Of a stretch of DNA of 55,511 nt, positions 47,105-55,246 are shown piece by piece (position 1 is the first letter of the stretch; every line of letters starts with the position of its first letter). The notes below the pieces were generated by a model. The model was not told where the DNA came from and did no database searches. It saw only the letters and a program-made list of their open reading frames with translations. The stretch is from an uncultured Clostridia bacterium (GTDB lineage: Bacteria; Bacillota; Clostridia; Christensenellales; Aristaeellaceae). The DNA lies in the NCBI GenBank assembly GCA_946413245.1, contig CAMKJS010000010.1, forward strand, positions 1 through 55,511. Reading direction: 5' to 3'. A program made the position numbers and the translations under genes.

Positions 47105-48064
47105 ATGACCACGAAAACCGCTCAAGCCGGAATCGAGATTCCAAAAAAGAAAAAGCACTTCTTTCAGATGCTGGGAAAACAGTGGCAGTTGGTCATTATG
47201 TCCGTTCCTATGCTCTTCTATGTGCTGCTGTTTAATTATGTTCCTATCTGGGGCTGGGTAACGGCTTTCCAGGATTATCAGCCCAGAGAAGGCCTTTTCG
47301 GGAGTAAATGGGTCGGGCTGGGGAACTTTAAGTTCTTATTTGGAAACGAGAACTTTCTCCTAGCGATCCGGAACACGCTGGCCATGAGCCTGATTAATCT
47401 TGTCTTTGGAACTGTATCGGCAATTTTGTTGGCCGTTCTTCTGAATGAAGTTAGAAATAAAACCTTCAAACGTACTGTGCAGACAGTGACCTATCTGCCG
47501 CATTTCCTTTCAATGGTTATTGTGGTTGGCATGGCGACGAATATATTTGCAGGCAGGGGGCCACTCAATGAAATGCTGCTAGGACTTGGATTGGTAAAGG
47601 AGCCAGTGCTTTTCCTCGGAGAAGGGAAGTATTTCTGGTGGATGGTTGGCATCATTAACGTCTGGAAAGAAGTCGGATGGGGCACGATCATCTACATCGC
47701 GGCCATGACCTCCATTGACCCGAGCCTTTACGAGGCGGCGGCCATTGACGGCGCGGGACGCTTCCAGCGGATTCTGCACGTGACGCTGCCCGGCATCAAA
47801 TCCACCTTTATGGTGCTGCTGATCATGAACATCGGTCACCTGATGGAAGCTGGGTTCGAAATCCAATACTTGATGCGCAATGGCTTGGTGATGAAGTATT
47901 CAGATACGATTGATGTTTTTGCACTGACTTATAGCTTTGGCACTAAGGTTCCGCATTATTCCTATGGTACCGCAGCTGGTATGTTCAAGAGTGTCGTAGG
48001 GATTATCCTGCTGTTTGGGGCGAATGGTATTGCTAAGTTACTTGATGAAGATACACTAATGTGA
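47105..48064 (+). CDS. Sugar ABC transporter permease, LplB-like
   Basis: A 319-residue membrane protein with six membrane segments after a Lys-rich N-terminus. The early NYVPIWGWVTAFQDY (about residues 40-54) and the EAA coupling loop YEAAAIDGAGRFQRILHVTL (about 209-228) are typical of LplB-type permeases. It forms the channel with the next gene; the ATPase must come from elsewhere, as none is in this operon. Start ATG 47105 has aggagg eight to ten bases before. The bases 47690-47860 are clearly richer in G/C than the rest of the gene. Confidence 0.93.
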   Translation: MTTKTAQAGIEIPKKKKHFFQMLGKQWQLVIMSVPMLFYVLLFNYVPIWGWVTAFQDYQPREGLFGSKWVGLGNFKFLFGNENFLLAIRNTLAMSLINLVFGTVSAILLAVLLNEVRNKTFKRTVQTVTYLPHFLSMVIVVGMATNIFAGRGPLNEMLLGLGLVKEPVLFLGEGKYFWWMVGIINVWKEVGWGTIIYIAAMTSIDPSLYEAAAIDGAGRFQRILHVTLPGIKSTFMVLLIMNIGHLMEAGFEIQYLMRNGLVMKYSDTIDVFALTYSFGTKVPHYSYGTAAGMFKSVVGIILLFGANGIAKLLDEDTLM

Positions 48065-48079
48065 GGGGAGGGATATTCT

Positions 48080-48991
48080 GTGACAGCTATGACGGTAAAG
48101 AAAAAAGCAAAAAGACGGGATATCGCTTTTCCGATTGTGAATACTATCATTCTTATTCTGCTGATGGTCATCACGTTGTATCCTGTTCTGAACACGGTGG
48201 CGGTTTCTTTTAATGATAGTATGGATGCGCTTAAAGGCGGCATTGGAATTTGGCCCCGGCAGTTCAGCACGGATTCCTATGCCGAATTACTGGAAGATCC
48301 GGCAGTGTATAAGGCTTTCTGGATTTCGCTTTCCAAGACTGTTTTGATTACTTTGCTGAACCTTTTCCTGACTTCCATGCTCTCTTATGCATTAAGCCGA
48401 AAGGAATATGTGCTACGCAGTTTCATTACAATGGTGTTGGTTCTGACCATGTATGTGAACGCAGGGCTTATTCCAAACTATCTTCTGATAGCAAGACTAC
48501 TGAAACTTCGCAATACCTACTGGGTTTATATTATTCCTTGTATGTTCTCATGCTTTAACATGATTGTCATTCGAACCTATATTCTAGGCCTTCCTGAAGC
48601 GTTGGTGGAATCCGCAAGAATTGACGGTGCTGGCGATCTTCGTACTTTTTTCCAGATTATACTGCCTCTGTGCCTCCCGGTTATGGCGACGGTGGCCCTA
48701 TTTGTTGCAGTAGGAAGCTGGAATAGTTGGTTCGACACCTATCTTTATAACGGGAATAAGAAAGACTTATACACATTACAGTATCTGCTGAAGATGAAGC
48801 TGGCGACAACGCAAACCAGTTCAAACGCAGCCAACTCCACTGCAGATGCACTTGCAACCACTCGGAAAACAGCGCCGATCACGATTCGTGCTGCTATCTC
48901 CGTGGTTGCCGCTGTACCGATCCTGGTGGTCTATCCCTTCCTGCAGAAGTATTTTGTGACCGGTATGGCGCTGGGCAGCGTGAAAGGCTGA
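48080..48991 (+). CDS. Sugar ABC transporter permease, YtcP-like
   Basis: A 303-residue membrane protein with six membrane segments, the second permease of the pair. It has TLYPVLNTVAVSFNDS (about residues 32-47), NAGLIPNYLL (about 131-140), the EAA loop VESARIDGAGDLRTFFQIILP (its core ESARIDGAGDLRTFF at about 175-189) and the typical end FLQKYFVTGMALGSVKG. The start is GTG 48080 with ggggaggg seven bases before; ATG 48089 is an alternative. The 3' end of the gene is more G/C rich than its middle. Confidence 0.93.
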   Translation: MTAMTVKKKAKRRDIAFPIVNTIILILLMVITLYPVLNTVAVSFNDSMDALKGGIGIWPRQFSTDSYAELLEDPAVYKAFWISLSKTVLITLLNLFLTSMLSYALSRKEYVLRSFITMVLVLTMYVNAGLIPNYLLIARLLKLRNTYWVYIIPCMFSCFNMIVIRTYILGLPEALVESARIDGAGDLRTFFQIILPLCLPVMATVALFVAVGSWNSWFDTYLYNGNKKDLYTLQYLLKMKLATTQTSSNAANSTADALATTRKTAPITIRAAISVVAAVPILVVYPFLQKYFVTGMALGSVKG

Positions 48992-49027
48992 ATCAGACTC
49001 TGGCCCTGAGCACAGGAGGAATTCTCG

Positions 49028-49978
49028 ATGGATATGCGGCAGCCCCTGGATGAAAACGAAAAAAAGCGCTTTCCGGATGGCTTCCGGATCCTGCAGGGAA
49101 AGCAGGAGTATGTGACCTACGCGGAGCATTCCTCCATACGGATCTGGCCGTCGGACACGGCTTCCCATTACGACTATCACCAGCATTCGGCGGTAGAGAT
49201 CATTCTGCCGCACCGGGGCATCTCGGTGTACCGGTTGCCGGAGCGGGTGTACTGCGTGGAGCCCGGCCAGGTGCTGATCGTTCCCTCGGACATGCCGCAC
49301 GAGCTGACGGAGTCCAAGGAAACGCTCCGGTATCTGATTCTCTTTGAGCCCAGTCCCCTGATGAGTCTTCGGGATCAGCCCAGCATCCAGCAGGTGCTGC
49401 AGGATCCGATCTATCTGGACGACGGTTCCGAACTGCAGAGTCGGATATCCGGGCTGCTGAACCAGACGGTGTCCGCCTACTTTGCCAAGGAGCCCATGTG
49501 GAACGCCCGGTGCTATTCCTATCTGCTGCAGGTTTACGCGGAGCTGGGGCGCAGCATGCGGGAATCCCTTCCCGACGGGGAGGAGGAATATGCCTCCCAC
49601 ATCGACTCCGAAATCATGAACGGGGCGCTGACGTACATCAATCAGCACTATATGGAGGAAATCTCCCTGGAGGACGTGTCCTCCTTCGCGGGCTTCTCCA
49701 AGTTCTACTTCTCCCGGGTATTCAAGCAGTTTTCCGGCTCGTCCTTCACGGAGTATCTGACGCGGAAGCGGATGAACGTGTCCACGGATCTGCTGGTGCG
49801 GACCAATCTGCCGATCCGGGAGATCGCGGAGCGGTCCGGCTTCGGAAGCCTGGCAACCTTCAACCGGGTGTTCCGGAAGCAGAACCAGTGCACGCCCTCC
49901 CAGTATCGGGCGATCTACGGCAGAAGCATGTACGCCGGGGGAGACCGGTGGATGGTGCCGGAGGAAGCCGAAGAATAA
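49028..49978 (+). CDS. AraC-family transcription regulator
   Basis: A 316-residue regulator. The N-terminal cupin domain should sense a sugar (HYDYHQHSAVEIILPHRG about residues 41-58, PGQVLIVPSDMPHEL about 80-94). The C-terminal double helix-turn-helix (about 205-300) shows LEDVSSFAGFSKFYFSRVFKQ-type and IREIAERSGFGSLATFNRVFR-type helices. It follows the YtcP-like gene by 36 bases with aggagg as ribosome site, so it is the last gene of the sugar operon and probably controls it. GC-rich codon use matches the outer region rather than the transporter genes. A terminator follows. Confidence 0.92.
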   Translation: MDMRQPLDENEKKRFPDGFRILQGKQEYVTYAEHSSIRIWPSDTASHYDYHQHSAVEIILPHRGISVYRLPERVYCVEPGQVLIVPSDMPHELTESKETLRYLILFEPSPLMSLRDQPSIQQVLQDPIYLDDGSELQSRISGLLNQTVSAYFAKEPMWNARCYSYLLQVYAELGRSMRESLPDGEEEYASHIDSEIMNGALTYINQHYMEEISLEDVSSFAGFSKFYFSRVFKQFSGSSFTEYLTRKRMNVSTDLLVRTNLPIREIAERSGFGSLATFNRVFRKQNQCTPSQYRAIYGRSMYAGGDRWMVPEEAEE

Positions 49979-50013
49979 AGCGAACAACCGGTCATATACA
50001 GAAAAACGCAATC

Positions 50014-50038
50014 GAATCCGCCTCGGCGGATTCTTTTT
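50014..50038 (+). terminator. Terminator of the sugar ABC - AraC operon
   Basis: A 9-bp stem (gaatccgcc / ggcggattc) with a 2-base centre and a T5 run. Confidence 0.85.
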
Positions 50039-50052
50039 CTGTGCAAAGAATA

Positions 50053-50081
50053 ATGACACGCAGAATAAAATATGATATATT
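50053..50081 (+). promoter_or_regulatory. Possible promoter of the coiled-coil repeat protein gene
   Basis: ATGACA (50053-50058), 17-base spacer, TATATT (50076-50081), in a short A/T-rich stretch. Weak match. Confidence 0.4.
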
Positions 50082-50142
50082 TGGCTATAGGAGTTTTCGC
50101 CGGGAAGGCTGAAACGAGACAGAAAACGGAGGAGGAAGATTC

Positions 50143-52653
50143 ATGAAGAAATCGTTGACTATCGTGCTGGCGCTCGTCGCCTGTGTCGCCATCATCGTAA
50201 GCTGCGTGTTCGGCGTGCAGAACGGCAGCATCCGGAAGGACGCGGATGCCGTCAAGGCCGAGCTGCAGAAGAAGATCGAGGATCTGGAAGCCGGCGCTGC
50301 CGACGCGGCCGCCGCGGCGCAGGATACGCTGGAAAGCACCAAAGCGGAACTGCAGGGGCAGCTGGATCAGCTGACGGAGGCGAAGGCCGGACTGGAAAAA
50401 CAGCTGACCGACCAGGCAGAGACCGCGAAGGCGGAACTGGAGACCAAACTGGCGGAAGCTGCCGCCGAGGCGAAAGCGCAGCTGGAGGCGAAGGAAGCGG
50501 AACTGCAGGCCGAGATCGACGCGCTGACTGCCGCGAAAGCGGAGCTGGAAAAGCAGCTGACGGAGCAGGCGGAAGCCTCGAACGCCGAGCTGGAAGCGGT
50601 CCGGACGGAGCTGCAGAAGCAGATCGCCGACCGGGAGGAAAGCGCGAAGGCGGAGCTGGAAACCACGAAAGCGGAGCTGGAAGCGAAGCTGAAGAAGACG
50701 GAGCGGGCCCTGACCGCGGCCAAGAGCAACGCGTATATCATGTATGCCAACAGCGACTGGAGTGTGCAGAACTGGGGAACCGCGGACAGTGAGGACGGCA
50801 GCGTCATCGTGACGCCCGCCGCCGTGACGGGTGAAGGGGAATACACCATCGGTCTCGAATTCCCGAACGGGTCCGACGGGCTGGCCTTTACTGCCATCGG
50901 CATCAACAACGGTGAAATCGACTTTCCCGGATATTATATCCGGATCAACGCGATCCGCGTGAACGGCGAAGCCATCGAAGTGAAACCCGGATACACCTCC
51001 TCTGACGACGGGAAGGTAACCCGGATGAACATCCTGAACGAGTGGGTCACCGAGCTGCCCGCGGACGCCCGCGCCTGGGACGGCAACATCGCGGAGGCCT
51101 CTCCCGTGATCGTGGACAAGGCGGCATTTGCCTCCGTGAAGACGGTGGATATCGACTTCAGCGTGCTGGCGACGCCGGCGGACCACGCTTACATCATGTA
51201 TGCCGACGGGGACTGGAACATGCAGAACTGGGAAATCACCGACAGCGAGGACGGAAACGTGAAAGTGACGGCGGCGGAAATCCGCGGCACCGGCACCTAC
51301 ACGGTGGGCCTGGAATTCGCGGAGCCGGCAAAGGGCCTGGCTTTCTCGGCCATCGGAATCCAGCACGGCGAGATCACGTATCCCGGCTACTACATCAGTC
51401 TGCACAGCATCCGGGTGAACGGCGAGGAGATCATCTGCCTGGAGGGCAAGCAGGGCTATACCAGCTCCGACAACGGGATCGAGACCCGGATGAACATCCT
51501 GAACGCCTGGGTGGCTGAGCTGCCGGAGGACGCCCGCGTGCTGAACGGCGATCTCTCCACCGCCGCTCCCGTAATTGTGGACGCCGCGGACTTCGAATCC
51601 GTGAAAACGCTCGAAATCGAATTCAGCTTCAGCCCGATCTCCGCTTACCTGATGTTCGCGAACGGCGACTGGAGCGTGCAGAACTGGGGCTATACGTCCA
51701 CCGACGCCGTGAAGGTGACCGCCGCGCCGATCACCGGCGAGGGCACCTACACGGTGGGCCTGGAATTCGCGGAGCCCTCCGAGGGCCTGGCCTTCACCGC
51801 CGTGGGCTTGAAGAACGGCGAAGCCGTGATGCCCGGAACCATTCTGCAGGTGACGGAAGTCAAACTGAATGACGGGGACAATATTCTGAATGGCATCACC
51901 TACACCAGCTCCGACGACGGCCAGGAAACCCGGGCAAACATCTACAATACCTGGGTGACCGATATGCCGGAGGACGCGCGCACCGAAAGCGGCGATCTGG
52001 CCAACGTGAAATCCGTGGTGGTGGATCCGGAGCTCTTCACGGGCGTGACGAAGATCGAGGCAACTTTCCGGGTGATCAGGGGGAAGGAACCCGTGAAGGA
52101 AGCCGCTGTGGAAGCGGGCATGAGCCAGGAAGAGGCGGACGCCCTGAAGGCGGCCGGATTCCATGCCTACATCGGCGTGCAGGGCAAGGACACCTACATC
52201 TTCCGGAACGCCTGGTACGACAATTACGGCCGGGACGACGCCGAGCATCCCTGGTTCTACCGGCTCACAGGCTGGGACGACGAAACCAACGAGGACAAGA
52301 ACGCCGATTACGGCGGAACGTTCTACGACAGCGACGTCAACGGGGACGGTGAATACGCGGTGTCCCTGGTGACCGGTGAGAAGGGCTTCGGGACGACGGC
52401 CGCTTTCAACCTGCTGTTCGTTTCCACGGATATTCCGAGCAAGCTGATCGAGTCCGGATATCTGACCATCAGCAATGTGAAAACCAAGGTCGGCGGCGCT
52501 GCTACCCAGGATTACACGGAAGTGGATCTGAGCGGCGAGTACGCCCTGATCCGGGTGATCGACACCTATAACCAGCCGGCAGATCCCTTCGGATACACCG
52601 TGCCCGGCGCAGACGAGACCATCACCATCTCCTTCACCGTGAGCGGATGGTAA
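50143..52653 (+). CDS. Large surface protein: coiled coil plus tandem beta-type modules
   Basis: An 836-residue protein of no family I recognise. Residues 1-21 form a signal or anchor; IVSC (18-21) fits a lipobox, so it may be a lipoprotein. Residues about 25-195 are an Ala/Glu/Lys-rich coiled coil with repeated KAELEKQLTEQAE-like units. Three tandem modules begin at residues 197, 349 and 501 (AYIMYANSDWSVQNWG, AYIMYADGDWNMQNWE, AYLMFANGDWSVQNWG), each about 152 residues with a YTSSD(D/N)G motif and a later WV(T/A)(E/D)(L/M)P(E/A)DAR motif. A fourth, divergent unit begins near 675 (AYIGVQGKDTYIFRNAWYDNYG core). The aromatic-rich pattern suggests carbohydrate-binding, by inference only. Ribosome site ggagga lies before ATG 50143. 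It stands alone, closed by its own terminator. Confidence 0.85.
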   Translation: MKKSLTIVLALVACVAIIVSCVFGVQNGSIRKDADAVKAELQKKIEDLEAGAADAAAAAQDTLESTKAELQGQLDQLTEAKAGLEKQLTDQAETAKAELETKLAEAAAEAKAQLEAKEAELQAEIDALTAAKAELEKQLTEQAEASNAELEAVRTELQKQIADREESAKAELETTKAELEAKLKKTERALTAAKSNAYIMYANSDWSVQNWGTADSEDGSVIVTPAAVTGEGEYTIGLEFPNGSDGLAFTAIGINNGEIDFPGYYIRINAIRVNGEAIEVKPGYTSSDDGKVTRMNILNEWVTELPADARAWDGNIAEASPVIVDKAAFASVKTVDIDFSVLATPADHAYIMYADGDWNMQNWEITDSEDGNVKVTAAEIRGTGTYTVGLEFAEPAKGLAFSAIGIQHGEITYPGYYISLHSIRVNGEEIICLEGKQGYTSSDNGIETRMNILNAWVAELPEDARVLNGDLSTAAPVIVDAADFESVKTLEIEFSFSPISAYLMFANGDWSVQNWGYTSTDAVKVTAAPITGEGTYTVGLEFAEPSEGLAFTAVGLKNGEAVMPGTILQVTEVKLNDGDNILNGITYTSSDDGQETRANIYNTWVTDMPEDARTESGDLANVKSVVVDPELFTGVTKIEATFRVIRGKEPVKEAAVEAGMSQEEADALKAAGFHAYIGVQGKDTYIFRNAWYDNYGRDDAEHPWFYRLTGWDDETNEDKNADYGGTFYDSDVNGDGEYAVSLVTGEKGFGTTAAFNLLFVSTDIPSKLIESGYLTISNVKTKVGGAATQDYTEVDLSGEYALIRVIDTYNQPADPFGYTVPGADETITISFTVSGW

Positions 52654-52693
52654 TCCGCGGTACGGAACCGGAAAGAACCAGGCCGGAAATAAA

Positions 52694-52727
52694 GGAGGCG
52701 CTCCCCGCGTGGGAGCGCCTCCGGTTT
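52694..52727. terminator. Terminator between convergent genes
   Basis: A 12-bp stem (ggaggcgctccc / gggagcgcctcc) with a 5-base loop, then ggttttt on the plus strand; on the minus strand tttattt follows. Confidence 0.85.
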
Positions 52728-52752
52728 TTACCGGGAAAGATGATTCGAAAGA

Positions 52753-54420
52753 TTATTCGCCGACGGAAACGATGCGGCCCTGGCCGTAGGGATTCTCATA
52801 TCCCTCGCTGACGACGCCGCCCAGGGTTTCCATGATATAGTCGATCAGCACCTGGTTGTCCAGCTTCACGGATTCCTGCAGCACCTTGCAGCCGTCGAAC
52901 ATGGTGTATCCGTCGCCGTTGTTCAGCAGCTGGTAGTCATGAGACGCCAGGGTGTAGATCTCGGTGGTCGCCGTATCATCACAAACTACCAGCACATTGC
53001 GGACGCGGCGGGTCATGCTCTCGTCCACATGGTCGAACATCTTGCTTTCGCTCTCCACGCAGGGGGTGGGAATCGTGGCGTCCACCTCGAAGGTGAGGCC
53101 GGAGACCTGGTCAAAGCCGCCGAATTCGCCCGGCAGGGAGTGCACGGACCACTCCAGCGCGTCCAGCACCTGCTGGCCGGTGACTTCGATCACGGTGAGG
53201 GCGTTGCCGAAGGGATGCACGCTGAGGATGTTGTTCAGGGTCAGATCGCCGGCCTTCAGCTGCACGCGGATGCCGCCGCCGTTGACGAAGGCGATGTCCG
53301 TTCCGCCGCCCTGATCGCGGTACGCGTCCGCGCAGAGGTCGCCCAGGTTGGTTTCAGCCCGGCGGATGATGCGGATGGGTTTGCCTTCCTCAGTCTTTTC
53401 AACCGGATCGTTGATATAGAGCTCTACGGCAGTCTTCGCGACGACTTCCTGCAGTTTCGCGTCCAGCTCGGCTTTCGCGGCCGCGACGGCGTCACTGCCG
53501 GGATTGACCAGACCCATCAGGTCGGCGGCGGAAATGATGGAGCTGCCCCAGCTCAGCAGGCCGCCGTCGATGGAACCGTCGGTCAGGATGGTTACGGCGC
53601 CGACGCCGCCCAGCTTGGTGCCGCAGCCCAGGCGCAGCACTTCTGCGCCGTTCTTGTCTTTCATGACCACCTTATCGGTATCGTGGCTGTGCCCGTCCAG
53701 CACAGCGGTAATGCCGGAGGTGTGAGAGATTACGTCGGAATACATCCAGGGGGCGCACTCGGCTTCGTTCCCCAGGTGCGCCATCAGGAAGACGTAGCTG
53801 GCGCCTTCCGCCCGCGCGTCGTCCACGGCCTTCTGGATGGCGGCGTACAGGGATTCGCCGGTCTCGTCCTGCAGGAAGCCGTAGATGAAGTTGCCGTTCT
53901 CGTCCATGAAGTACTTCGGCGTGGAGGAGCGCAGGGTCATGGGCGTGGTGGCGCCGACGAAGGCGATCTTCACGCCGTCAAATTCCTTGATGATATAGGG
54001 ATCGAACACCAGCTCGCCTTCCTTGTTGAAGTTGCAGCTGATGTACGGGAAGTTCGCCTTTTCCGCCAGCGCGAGGAAACGGTCCATGCCGTAGTCGAAC
54101 TCGTGATTGCCGGGGATGGCGATGTCGTACCCGACTGTGTTCATGATGTCGATCACCGCTTCGCCCTTGGTCATGGTACCGACCGGCTCGCCCTGAATGG
54201 CGTCCCCGTTGTCCACCAGCAGCACATGGTTCCATTGTGAAAGGCCTTCCTTGATGGCGTAAACGCCGGCGTAGCCCCATCCCTGATCGATTCCGCAGTG
54301 CGCGTCGCTGGTGAAGAGAATCACCAGGTTCTTCTGCAGCGCGGGTGCTGCGGCTTCCTCCGCGCAGGCGCAGCCGAGCAGCAGGCAGACGGCCAGCAAC
54401 AGTCCCAGAATTTTTTTCAT
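52753..54420 (-). CDS. Secreted 5'-nucleotidase / cyclic phosphodiesterase family protein
   Basis: A 555-residue exported metallophosphatase. Signal peptide MKKILGLLLAVCLLLGCACA; LLGC at about residues 14-17 fits a lipobox, so it is probably a lipoprotein. The metallophosphatase domain has FTSDAHCG (about 33-40), VDNGDAIQGE (about 64-73), GNHEFDYG (about 102-109) and the metal His pair in LDGHSHDTD (about 236-244). The 5'-nucleotidase C-terminal domain follows (about 335-530: NLGDLCADAYRD, FVNGGGIRVQLKAGDLT core). It releases phosphate from extracellular nucleotides, giving nucleosides that the BMP-type transporter of this window could import. Ribosome site aaggagga lies before the start at 54420. 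Confidence 0.93.
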   Translation of the reverse strand: MKKILGLLLAVCLLLGCACAEEAAAPALQKNLVILFTSDAHCGIDQGWGYAGVYAIKEGLSQWNHVLLVDNGDAIQGEPVGTMTKGEAVIDIMNTVGYDIAIPGNHEFDYGMDRFLALAEKANFPYISCNFNKEGELVFDPYIIKEFDGVKIAFVGATTPMTLRSSTPKYFMDENGNFIYGFLQDETGESLYAAIQKAVDDARAEGASYVFLMAHLGNEAECAPWMYSDVISHTSGITAVLDGHSHDTDKVVMKDKNGAEVLRLGCGTKLGGVGAVTILTDGSIDGGLLSWGSSIISAADLMGLVNPGSDAVAAAKAELDAKLQEVVAKTAVELYINDPVEKTEEGKPIRIIRRAETNLGDLCADAYRDQGGGTDIAFVNGGGIRVQLKAGDLTLNNILSVHPFGNALTVIEVTGQQVLDALEWSVHSLPGEFGGFDQVSGLTFEVDATIPTPCVESESKMFDHVDESMTRRVRNVLVVCDDTATTEIYTLASHDYQLLNNGDGYTMFDGCKVLQESVKLDNQVLIDYIMETLGGVVSEGYENPYGQGRIVSVGE

Positions 54421-54475
54421 GATGTGTTCCTCCTTTGATATTCATCAACGCCGCGGAGGCGCTTTTTCTGCAATA

Positions 54476-54504
54476 ATTATAGCTGACTCCAAGGTAAAAT
54501 TCAA
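54476..54504 (-). promoter_or_regulatory. Promoter of the 5'-nucleotidase gene
   Basis: On the minus strand TTGAAT (54499-54504), 17-base spacer, TATAAT (54476-54481). Confidence 0.75.
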
Positions 54505-54520
54505 CCGTTTTCTCCGGCCG

Positions 54521-54545
54521 TTTTTCACCCGTGGAGGGTGAAAAA
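54521..54545. promoter_or_regulatory. Operator-like palindrome between divergent promoters
   Basis: A perfect inverted repeat tttttcaccc / gggtgaaaaa with 5 central bases. It lies 16 bases upstream of the -35 box of the minus promoter and 3 bases upstream of that of the plus promoter, so one protein could control both genes. It could also work as a hairpin. Confidence 0.5.
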
Positions 54546-54548
54546 CCA

Positions 54549-54577
54549 TTGATTTTCAAGGCGGAAAGGTATATGAT
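54549..54577 (+). promoter_or_regulatory. Promoter of the DUF308 gene
   Basis: TTGATT (54549-54554), 17-base spacer, TATGAT (54572-54577). Confidence 0.65.
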
Positions 54578-54631
54578 AAAAAACGGCGCGGGGAAGTCCG
54601 CGCCTGAATACAGAGGGGAGGAATTCTTTCT

Positions 54632-55138
54632 ATGGAAATTGTTCAGCGTTTCCTGCGGAACAAGGTGATCGCCGCTGTCCTGAGCATCGCGTTCGGGATT
54701 TATCTGGTGATCGTGCGGAGAAACGTGGTGGACGGGGTGATCCGGGTTGCCGGGTACGCGTCCCTGGTGGCGGGTGTGGCATATCTGCTGTATTATCTCT
54801 TCGGGCCCGCGAAGGATCAGGTTCAGCTGGGTTACGCGGCTGTACTGGGCATCAGCGGCCTTCTGCTGATCTGGATGGCGCCGGCTATCCGCGACATTTT
54901 CCCGATTCTGGCCGGCGTTCTGCTGATTCTGGCCGGCGTGAGCAACCTGACGGGCGCGAAGAATGCGCTGCTGCCCTGGTATGTCAGGCTGTTTCCGATC
55001 CTGATTATCGTCCTGGGAGCATGGGTCCTGTTCAACCCCGGCAGCACGGTGGACATCGTGGTGCTGCTGATCGGCATCGGCCTGATCCTGAACGGGGTGA
55101 ACGAGCTGGATCTGGTGCACAGGATCCGGAATCTGTGA
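54632..55138 (+). CDS. DUF308 (HdeD-like) membrane protein
   Basis: A 168-residue protein with about six membrane segments arranged in pairs, each containing the small-residue pattern of the DUF308 repeat: AVLSIAFGIYLVIV, AGYASLVAGVAYLLYYL, AVLGISGLLLIW, ILAGVLLILAGVSNL and IIVLGAWVLFNPG. The family includes the acid-resistance protein HdeD, but the role in Firmicutes is unknown. Ribosome site gaggggagga lies before ATG 54632. It is divergent from the 5'-nucleotidase gene with a shared palindrome between. Confidence 0.83.
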   Translation: MEIVQRFLRNKVIAAVLSIAFGIYLVIVRRNVVDGVIRVAGYASLVAGVAYLLYYLFGPAKDQVQLGYAAVLGISGLLLIWMAPAIRDIFPILAGVLLILAGVSNLTGAKNALLPWYVRLFPILIIVLGAWVLFNPGSTVDIVVLLIGIGLILNGVNELDLVHRIRNL

Positions 55139-55170
55139 GCAAAACCCGTGAAAAAAACCGGGACGGACAG

Positions 55171-55200
55171 TTGTTTCCAAACCCCCGGTTATGATATACT
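55171..55200 (+). promoter_or_regulatory. Promoter of the Fe-S scaffold-like gene
   Basis: TTGTTT (55171-55176), 18-base spacer, TATACT (55195-55200). An aaccggg/cccggtt inverted repeat spans the spacer. Confidence 0.55.
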
Positions 55201-55246
55201 GAAGTGGTTTCCGAACTATAATTCTGAACAGGAGGAACAGAGGCAC

